Origin: Gemmatimonadota bacterium
GTDB lineage: Bacteria > Gemmatimonadota > Gemmatimonadetes > Longimicrobiales > Gaopeijiaceae
Assembly: GCA_024638395.1 (NCBI GenBank)
Contig: JAHEKK010000300.1
Location: 1 to 5,008 of the forward strand
DNA: 5,008 nucleotides
Direction: 5' to 3'
Part shown: in pieces, positions 1-5,008 of the stretch
Position numbering within the stretch: position 1 is the first letter of the stretch
Layout of the letters: each line of letters begins with the position of its first letter
Translations under genes and position numbers: made by a program
Notes under the pieces: model-generated
The model's input: the letters and a program-made list of their open reading frames with translations, nothing else
The model's database searches: none
Told to the model about the DNA's origin: nothing

Positions 1-1
1 G

Positions 2-724
2 ATCAATGAGGCCCTCGCCCGGCGGCACTTCGGCGACCGCAGTCCCCTCGGCCTTCGCCTCACGGTCCGCTTCAACGGGCCGGTCTCGAGAGAGATCGTC
101 GGCGTCCTCGCCGACGTGCGGCCGCAAGGGTTTGAATCCGAGCCCGTCCCGGAGATCTACATGCCCCTCGACCAGGTGCCCACGGGCTCCTTGACGTACG
201 TGGTCAAAGCCGCGGGCGACCCCGGGGCGATGGCCCCCTCAGTGCAGCGCACCGTGTGGGAGATCGATCCTACCCAATCCGTATGGGCAACCCGTCCTTT
301 GCCCGATCTGCTGGCGGACTGGACGCGGGAGCGGCGATTCAACCTCGCCCTGATGGGCGCTTTCTCCGGACTCGCCATCCTGCTGGCGGCCATCGGCGTC
401 TACGGCCTGATGTCATTCTCCGTGGAACAGCGGGTCGGCGAGCTGGGGCTCCGGCGAGCTCTCGGCAGCGGGTCGGGCGACCTGCTTCGTATGGTACTGG
501 GCCGGGGAGCCGCGCTGGCTGCGATGGGTATCGGGATCGGACTCGTGGGCGCCGTGGCCACGAGCCGATTGTTACAGGGAATGCTCTATGAGGTCGGGCC
601 CTTCGACCCCCTCACCTTCGTCGCCCTGTCAGCCGCAGTCATGGGCGTTGCGGTCCTGGCGGCCTACCTCCCCGCGCGGCGCGCGACGCGGGTCGATCCC
701 ATGGTGGCGCTTCGGAACGACTAG
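2..724 (+). CDS. FtsX/MacB-type ABC transporter permease, C-terminal part (5' end outside window)
   Basis: The reading frame is open from the first bases of the window to TAG at 722-724, so 240 C-terminal residues are present and the true start lies upstream. The first ~80 residues (INEALARRHFG, REIVGVLADVR, PEIYMPLDQ) match the end of the periplasmic MacB-type core domain. An FtsX domain follows, with three hydrophobic segments at about residues 114-139, 168-188 and 204-224 of the visible part. Between the first two is the family signature EQRVGELGLRRALG, and the protein ends with the typical PARRATRVDPMVALR tail. Such permeases sit in the inner membrane and work with an ATPase in export or mechanotransmission. 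The spacing and wording resemble the duplicated orphan permeases (about 800 residues, often without an adjacent ATPase) common in Acidobacteriota and Gemmatimonadota, but the first half is not visible, so a MacB-like single permease is also possible. Substrate cannot be told. Family call is sure; subfamily is moderate. Confidence 0.93.
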   Translation: MNEALARRHFGDRSPLGLRLTVRFNGPVSREIVGVLADVRPQGFESEPVPEIYMPLDQVPTGSLTYVVKAAGDPGAMAPSVQRTVWEIDPTQSVWATRPLPDLLADWTRERRFNLALMGAFSGLAILLAAIGVYGLMSFSVEQRVGELGLRRALGSGSGDLLRMVLGRGAALAAMGIGIGLVGAVATSRLLQGMLYEVGPFDPLTFVALSAAVMGVAVLAAYLPARRATRVDPMVALRND

Positions 725-783
725 TGGACTGTAGCGGTCACGCATTGCGTGCCGTGCGGGACGGTGGGCCCTCACAGTCCACT
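723..783. terminator. Inverted repeat between convergent genes, probable bidirectional terminator
   Basis: AGTGGACTGT at 723-732 is perfectly complementary to ACAGTCCACT at 774-783, giving a 10-bp stem. The left arm begins inside the TAG stop of the permease gene, and the right arm ends four bases from the stop of the minus-strand gene (788-790). The 41-base loop contains a smaller possible hairpin, CCGT (752-755) with ACGG (761-764). Position between two converging genes and symmetry suit a terminator used from both sides. Against a classical intrinsic terminator, the loop is long and no T-run follows on either strand, so this is an inference from placement. Confidence 0.5.
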
Positions 784-787
784 CGCT

Positions 788-2131
788 CTATGTCCGGCCC
801 TCCCGCTTCAGAAACCATTGGCGGTGGTAATCAGCCAGTGCGTCTCTGAGCAAAGTCGATACGCCGAAGACGTCGAACCCGCCCTGTTCGGCCAGGTGAT
901 CCGTGAGGGAAGAGTCGTGGAAGCACCGAACCACGATGTGGGCCCCCGGACTCCTTCGCCTCAAGGTCATGGCCGAGCGGAGGTTGAGTGGATCGTCGTC
1001 GGTTCCCAGAACGAAGATGGCCGACCGGCGCTCGGGATCGGGCTGAGGTCCATCCCCGGGGTCCGCACCGAGGCCCTCGATGATATCCTCGACTTCGGCC
1101 CACGTTCCTGGGTCGTGGAGATCCCGCTCGAGCGTGAGGAGCTGATGGGTCACCGCCTGCCCGGCGTGCTCGTCGAACTGACGCCGCCTCATCTCGGCCA
1201 CTCGATCCAGGATCAGCACCGTCGAGAACTCGTCTGGAGCTTCGCTCATCAGCATCTCCAGAATCGTCTGCCCGAAACGTCCGAAACCGGCCAACACCAC
1301 GACGTCGGCGAGTCGCGTCTCCTCGAACCGGGGGACCAGCCGTCGGTGCACCAACTCGTCGGCGGCGATCCTGTGGGCGTTGAAGAGTCTTCGCCCGGAG
1401 AGCGTGGCCCCGTTCCGGCTTGCTTCCTGGCCCCCCCCTCCGACAACGCTTCGCTCCAGGGCTCCGTCCGACACGTGGGCCACAATGCGGTCCGCCAGCC
1501 GCGGATGGCCGCCGAGGATGTCAGTGGCTGCTTCCAGGTTGACGAGGTCACTGCCGGTGGTGAGCACCACCCCACGGGCCCGATGCAGGCGTAGCGCCTC
1601 GATGGTGGACTGGTTGCGGATATCCCCACTCAGGAAGAGTGCCTCGTGTCGGTTGACGGCCCCGATGACGTTCACGTGATCCGACAGAACATCCACGACC
1701 AGGACTCGCCGACGAGGGTCCACGTCCCGGAGAGCCTCAAGGTAGAGCCGTCCGATTTCGCCCATGCCCGCGATCACGATGTGGTCCCGGAGCCCCTTGA
1801 GCCTCCACCATCTGGGATTCCAGATGTGGAGCAAGCTCTCGATCAGGGCACCCGCCGTGAGCAGTGGGGCGGCGAAATAGGCCGTCCAGAGAAGGTCTCG
1901 TCCGACCACCGGCCCTTCCACCGGCACGCCGAGATCCAGGCCGCCCAGCACGAAGAGGCCGATGGCGTAGTAGAGCTGTGTGGCCAGTCTGGCCCCCGGG
2001 ATCCCCGGCCTGTCGGACACCTCGACGCCCATGCGGAACGCGAGGATGGCGAAGAGCGTGACCAACACGGCCAGTGACAACCGCCAAGCGAGCCCTGTGG
2101 GGAAACGAGGCGGACGGGTGCGGGAGGGCAT
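788..2131 (-). CDS. Two-helix membrane protein with tandem TrkA-N (RCK-N) NAD-binding domains, channel-like
   Basis: The product has 447 residues. The N-terminus has a hydrophobic helix at about 15-36, a re-entrant-looking segment at 49-69 and a second helix at 79-103, the plan of a two-transmembrane ion channel subunit. Two cytoplasmic Rossmann domains follow. The first (about 116-225) starts DHIVIAGMGEIG with the GxGxxG loop at 122-127 and an acidic strand end at D147. The second (about 275-425) starts DVVVLAGFGRFG with its loop at 282-287 and D309. Both contain the late TrkA-N pattern (VVLTTGSDLVNLEAA; IFVLGTDDDPLNLRSA). Tandem RCK-like domains with two helices are known in ligand-gated potassium channels and CASTOR/POLLUX-like proteins. 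The pore segment, however, reads LFVLGGLDLGVP, with no TVGYG filter, so potassium conduction is not supported. ATG at 2129-2131 is the only likely start; no Shine-Dalgarno sequence precedes it. It converges with the permease gene and diverges from the peptidase gene. Domain call is strong; function and ion are unknown. Confidence 0.9.
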   Translation of the reverse strand: MPSRTRPPRFPTGLAWRLSLAVLVTLFAILAFRMGVEVSDRPGIPGARLATQLYYAIGLFVLGGLDLGVPVEGPVVGRDLLWTAYFAAPLLTAGALIESLLHIWNPRWWRLKGLRDHIVIAGMGEIGRLYLEALRDVDPRRRVLVVDVLSDHVNVIGAVNRHEALFLSGDIRNQSTIEALRLHRARGVVLTTGSDLVNLEAATDILGGHPRLADRIVAHVSDGALERSVVGGGGQEASRNGATLSGRRLFNAHRIAADELVHRRLVPRFEETRLADVVVLAGFGRFGQTILEMLMSEAPDEFSTVLILDRVAEMRRRQFDEHAGQAVTHQLLTLERDLHDPGTWAEVEDIIEGLGADPGDGPQPDPERRSAIFVLGTDDDPLNLRSAMTLRRRSPGAHIVVRCFHDSSLTDHLAEQGGFDVFGVSTLLRDALADYHRQWFLKREGRT

Positions 2132-2135
2132 TGAC

Positions 2136-2141
2136 GAATTT
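2136..2141 (-). promoter_or_regulatory. Candidate -10 box for a leaderless mRNA of the TrkA-N gene
   Basis: Read on the minus strand, TAAATT ends five bases before the ATG at 2131-2129 and matches TATAAT at four of six positions. A start site at the usual distance would fall on or next to the A of the ATG, giving an mRNA with little or no leader. This agrees with the absence of any Shine-Dalgarno-like sequence upstream of this ATG (the nearest AGG is about 20 bases away). The -35 side (TTCGTG region) is weak, so this is a suggestion only. Confidence 0.25.
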
Positions 2142-2168
2142 AGGATGTGCTGCCTGGAGACACGAAAC

Positions 2169-2173
2169 AGGAG
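2169..2173 (+). promoter_or_regulatory. Ribosome binding site of the S9 peptidase gene
   Basis: AGGAG is a good Shine-Dalgarno match. It lies 9 bases before GTG (2183-2185) and 12 bases before the adjacent in-frame ATG (2186-2188). The spacing slightly favours GTG, the codon favours ATG; the two proteins differ by one residue. An in-frame TAG at 2141-2143 rules out a start much further upstream. Confidence 0.65.
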
Positions 2174-2181
2174 TTGCTTCC

Positions 2182-2196
2182 CGTGATGCCATCACG
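2182..2196. repeat. 15-base palindrome over the peptidase start codon
   Basis: CGTGATG (2182-2188) and CATCACG (2190-2196) are perfect inverted copies separated by one base. Both candidate start codons of the peptidase gene lie inside the left arm. The symmetry and one-base centre look like a dimeric repressor site; as RNA, a 5-bp stem with a 5-base loop could cover the start codon. A 7-bp match may also arise by chance. Confidence 0.4.
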
Positions 2197-5008
2197 CAGA
2201 ACCCTACCGCCTCGCTTGTTAATGGTGGCGGCCCTCATATCCGTCCCCGCGACCGCTCTGGGACAACAAGCGACGCTTCTGGACACTGATGACTTCGACC
2301 GATGGGAACGCCTGGGCAGCTCCGTCCTCGCCCCCATGGGGGACTGGGTTGCATACGAGGTGACCAGGAACGACGAGTCCCGTGAACTCCGGATCTGGGG
2401 GCAATCACAGGACTCCACGATCGTCATTCCCTGGGCCAGCGATCCTGCCTTTTCTCCGGACGGCCGCTGGCTGGCCTGGGTTGCCGGCCACTCGACGGAA
2501 GAAGAAGACGCGGCCCAGGATTCGGACACACCCCTTCGAGAGGGCGTGGGGCTGCTGGACCTCAGGAGCCCTGGAAGCCCGGCCCGCTTCGAAGATGTCA
2601 CGGACTTCTCCTTCGATCCGACGGGTGGATGGTTGGCGCTGCTGGCCCACCGAAACGGGAGCGATTCCGAGGCCGGCGCAGGGCTGCGGATCGTGAAGCT
2701 GGACGGCGGGTCGGTGACGAGCTTTGGATCCGTGGGCGAGATGTCCTGGTCACACAGAGGGCCTCTCCTGGCCATGGTCATCGCGTCCGGCTCCGACGAG
2801 GGGAACGGTCTGCAGGTCTACGATGCGGGCAGCGGCCGGCTTCACGCCCTGGACCACTCGGGCTCCCGGTACACCGGGCTGTCCTGGCGCAGAGACGCAG
2901 CCGATCTGGCTGTGCTGCGCTCGGAGGAGGCGGCCAGCGAGGACGGCGAGGCCTATGCCGTGCTCGCGTGGCGGGACGCCATATCCGGAGGCGGGCCCAG
3001 CCTTCTCCAACCACGGCCTACAGGCTCGGGTGACACCCTCCAGGTCGTCGAACACCACACGCCCGCCTGGTCTCCCACCGGGACCATGGTGTCGGTGGGG
3101 CTGCGCCCCGTACCGCAGGATCCCGAGGGCGACTCGGCGGACGCGGAGGGCGGGCCTCAGGCTGGTGCGGCCCCCGCAGGAGATCCTCCCGACGGGGCCG
3201 CCTCGGAGCCCGACAGTGAGGAGTCCCCCGAGACCGCCGACGTTCAGATCTGGCATTCAGGAGACGTCGAGGTCTATGCCCAACAGAAGGCCGCGGAAGA
3301 CCGCCGTGCCGCCCGGACGCTGACCGCGGTATGGCACCTGCAGGACGATCGGGTGGTGATGGTCTCGTCCGGTTTGGACACGTCCGTGGAGATCCTGCAC
3401 GGCTGGGATCGCGCCCTGGAGGAGACCGACCGGCCCTACCCATGGGGCGCCATGTTCGGCAGGCCGTACCACGATGTCTGGGCGGTCGACCTGCACACCG
3501 GGGCTCGGGCCAGGGTCCAGGAACGGGTCCGCTACGCCTGGGCGAGCGACGGTGGACGCTGGCTCCTCTCCTTCGATGGTGAGGACTACCTGACCGTCGA
3601 CCTCGAGTCGGGTGCCCGGGTCAACCTCACCGAGGCTGTCCCTGCAGTCTTCGCGGACACCGCGTACGACACACCGACCGACCTTCTTCCCCCTTTCTCG
3701 TTCGGCCCGGGGGGATGGTTGGAAGGAGACGCCGCCGTCTACCTCTACGACGAGCACGACGTCTGGCGCGTGGCGCCCGACGGGTCCGGGGCCGAACGGA
3801 TGACGGAGGGCGCCGAAGCCGGCGTCACCCACCGCGTGGCGTTCTTGCCCGACCTGGACGATGAGCCGGGCCTGAACCCGGAGGCACCGCTCTACCTCAC
3901 GCTTTACGACGAGCGGTCGGAGGAACGGGGCTTCGGCCGTCTCGACGGTGACGGAGAGCTCTACCGGCTCCGTTTCGAGAACGCATTCCTGTCCAACCTG
4001 GCCCGGGCCGACAGCGCCGCGGTCTTCGTCTATCGCCGGATGGCCCACGACGACCCGCAGGACCTCTTTCTGGCGGGGCCCGACCTCGACCGGCCCATGC
4101 AGGTCACGGACATCAACCCGTTCATGACCGAATACGCGTGGAGCCGTGCGGAGTTGGTGAACTTCCAGAGCGAGTCGGGGCGGGACCTTCAGGCGGTCCT
4201 CCAGTATCCCGTCGGATATGAGCCGGGCACTCGGGTCCCGATGATCGTCTACACCTACGAGATGCTCTCGCCGCAGATCCACGTCTTCGAGAACCCCAGC
4301 GAGCGGGACTACTACAACTTCACCAGTTGGACCCAGCACGGGTACGCGGTGCTCCTGCCGGACATCGTGTACCGTTGGCGGGAGCCGGGACCGAGCGCCG
4401 TCGAGTCGGTGCGGGCCGCCGTTGCGAAGGTGGTCGCCATGGGGGTGGCCGACCCCGATCGGGTGGGCTTGATCGGACACTCGTGGGGAGGGTACCAGGC
4501 AACCTACCTACCCACACGGACGGACATCTTCGCCGCGTCGGTGGCGGGCGCTCCCCTGACGGACTTCGTCAGCTTCATGGGGGCCCTCCATTGGAATCCC
4601 GGACTCCCCGAACTGAGTCACTGGGAGACCGGGCAGGCGCGGATGGAAGTGCCCTTCTGGGAGGACCCCGAGGCCCACCGCCGGAGCTCGCCCATCCATG
4701 GAGTCCAGGATCTCGAAACGCCACTCCTCATGGCGTTCGGCAACGAAGATGGCGTGGTGGACTGGGATCAGGGGACCGAGTTCTACAATTTCGCCAGGCG
4801 TGCCGGAAAACAGATGGTGCTCCTGGTCTATGAGGGGGAAGACCACGGATTCCGGGACAAGGCCAACCAGATCGACTACCATCGCCGCATCCTCGAGTGG
4901 TTCGGCCACTACCTCAGAGATGAGCCGGCGCCGGACTGGATAACATCGGGAGTCTCCATCGAGGACCTGGACCGGGAGCGGAGTCGCGTCGCGGGGAAGA
5001 AACCGAAC
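2186..5008 (+). CDS. Secreted S9 family (prolyl oligopeptidase-type) serine peptidase, 3' end outside window
   Basis: The frame is open from 2144 to the last base; 941 residues from ATG 2186 are visible and the stop is beyond the window. A signal peptide is clear: Arg4/Arg5/Arg10, hydrophobic core 11-20, likely cleavage after ALG at 24-26, so the enzyme is exported. Residues ~40-640 form a beta-propeller with blade-like repeats FSPDGRWLAWVA (89), FDPTGGWLALLA (143), WSHRGPLLAMV (188), WRRDAADLAVL (234), WSPTGTMVSVG (295) and WASDGGRWLLSF (452). The stretch DVQIWH (352-357) plus AAEDRRAARTLTAVWHL is typical of the ~900-1000-residue bacterial S9 group. The alpha/beta-hydrolase domain (about 655-925) carries the triad: Ser766 in GHSWGGY, Asp855 in GNEDGVVDW and His887 in GEDHGF. 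It should cleave peptides, probably short ones since the propeller limits access; the exact specificity (dipeptidyl, acylaminoacyl or other) cannot be read. Residues 308-351 are an acidic Pro/Ala-rich insert. The final visible residues match the usual C-terminal end of the group, so little is missing. GTG at 2183 is an alternative start. Confidence 0.95.
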   Translation, partial: MPSRRTLPPRLLMVAALISVPATALGQQATLLDTDDFDRWERLGSSVLAPMGDWVAYEVTRNDESRELRIWGQSQDSTIVIPWASDPAFSPDGRWLAWVAGHSTEEEDAAQDSDTPLREGVGLLDLRSPGSPARFEDVTDFSFDPTGGWLALLAHRNGSDSEAGAGLRIVKLDGGSVTSFGSVGEMSWSHRGPLLAMVIASGSDEGNGLQVYDAGSGRLHALDHSGSRYTGLSWRRDAADLAVLRSEEAASEDGEAYAVLAWRDAISGGGPSLLQPRPTGSGDTLQVVEHHTPAWSPTGTMVSVGLRPVPQDPEGDSADAEGGPQAGAAPAGDPPDGAASEPDSEESPETADVQIWHSGDVEVYAQQKAAEDRRAARTLTAVWHLQDDRVVMVSSGLDTSVEILHGWDRALEETDRPYPWGAMFGRPYHDVWAVDLHTGARARVQERVRYAWASDGGRWLLSFDGEDYLTVDLESGARVNLTEAVPAVFADTAYDTPTDLLPPFSFGPGGWLEGDAAVYLYDEHDVWRVAPDGSGAERMTEGAEAGVTHRVAFLPDLDDEPGLNPEAPLYLTLYDERSEERGFGRLDGDGELYRLRFENAFLSNLARADSAAVFVYRRMAHDDPQDLFLAGPDLDRPMQVTDINPFMTEYAWSRAELVNFQSESGRDLQAVLQYPVGYEPGTRVPMIVYTYEMLSPQIHVFENPSERDYYNFTSWTQHGYAVLLPDIVYRWREPGPSAVESVRAAVAKVVAMGVADPDRVGLIGHSWGGYQATYLPTRTDIFAASVAGAPLTDFVSFMGALHWNPGLPELSHWETGQARMEVPFWEDPEAHRRSSPIHGVQDLETPLLMAFGNEDGVVDWDQGTEFYNFARRAGKQMVLLVYEGEDHGFRDKANQIDYHRRILEWFGHYLRDEPAPDWITSGVSIEDLDRERSRVAGKKPN

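Larger units (their letters stand above)
2132..2185. promoter_or_regulatory. Divergent intergenic promoter region
   Basis: These 54 bases separate the divergent starts of the TrkA-N protein gene and the peptidase gene, so promoters for both should lie here or run into the coding ends. It is the most AT-rich short patch around (GAATTTAGGAT at 2135-2145). A -10-like TAGGAT at 2141-2146 on the plus strand (4 of 6 matches to TATAAT) would start a short leader carrying the AGGAG site for the peptidase gene. On the minus strand TAAATT lies just before the other ATG. No convincing -35 box pairs with either. The region assignment follows from gene layout; the individual boxes are tentative. Confidence 0.5.

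Noticed and set aside
749..1594. 281-codon open frame on the plus strand
   Set aside because: It is antisense to the C-terminal two thirds of the TrkA-N protein, whose two GxGxxG domains prove the minus-strand frame. No domain or helix pattern is seen in the antisense product.
2131..2136. TTGACG as a -35 box for the peptidase gene
   Set aside because: The hexamer is close to TTGACA, but 16-18 bases downstream there is only CTGGAG-like sequence and no acceptable -10 box, so the match is probably chance.
2140..2781. 213-codon open frame on the minus strand
   Set aside because: It overlaps the signal peptide and first propeller blades of the peptidase in antisense, and its Ser/Arg/Pro-rich product has no recognisable feature.
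2724..3323. 199-codon open frame on the plus strand within the peptidase gene
   Set aside because: It is an out-of-frame shadow, rich in Pro, Arg and Thr; the peptidase frame continues through this stretch with blade repeats before and after.
3257..4480. 407-codon open frame on the minus strand
   Set aside because: It lies wholly antisense to the S9 peptidase catalytic and propeller regions, has no recognisable domain and shows a composition expected from the reverse of high-GC codons. The plus-strand frame carries the full catalytic triad and blade repeats.
1..5008. Mobile element, CRISPR array, tRNA/rRNA or defence-system signatures
   Set aside because: I looked for transposase motifs, terminal repeats, regularly spaced direct repeats and tRNA-like cloverleaf sequence and saw none; the window is accounted for by three ordinary genes and two short gaps.

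Overview
The window is high-GC bacterial DNA, roughly two thirds G+C, and almost fully coding. It holds three protein genes and two short intergenic gaps. The gene content is an FtsX/MacB-type permease of the duplicated orphan permease style, a tandem TrkA-N membrane protein, and a large secreted S9 peptidase with Arg/Asp/Glu/Gly-rich codon use. That combination would suit Gemmatimonadota, Acidobacteriota or a related GC-rich environmental lineage. This placement is an inference from gene style; no marker gene is present.

Layout: positions 2-724 (+) encode the C-terminal 240 residues of an ABC-type permease whose beginning lies before the window. It converges on a minus-strand gene at 788-2131, which encodes a two-helix membrane protein with two NAD-binding (TrkA-N/RCK-N) domains. 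The 63-base gap between them carries a perfect 10-bp inverted repeat that reaches the ends of both genes and probably acts as a shared terminator. The minus-strand gene is divergent from a plus-strand gene beginning at 2186 (or 2183), separated by only 54 bases. That third gene stays open to the last base of the window (941 codons seen). It encodes an exported prolyl-oligopeptidase-family (S9) serine peptidase with a visible Ser766/Asp855/His887 triad. No long start-to-stop reading frame marks it, because its stop lies beyond the window.

No single pathway obviously links the three genes. The permease belongs to the unit upstream. The TrkA-N protein and the peptidase share one compact divergent promoter region and could be co-regulated, but that is only positional evidence. 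The observations most worth following up are: the channel-like pore segment of the TrkA-N protein, which has GGLDLG where a potassium selectivity filter would be expected; the lack of a Shine-Dalgarno site for that gene, with a -10-like box so close to the ATG that a leaderless mRNA is possible; a 15-base palindrome lying exactly over the peptidase start codon; and an acidic, proline/alanine-rich insert in the peptidase propeller. I found no mobile element, CRISPR array, RNA gene or defence system.
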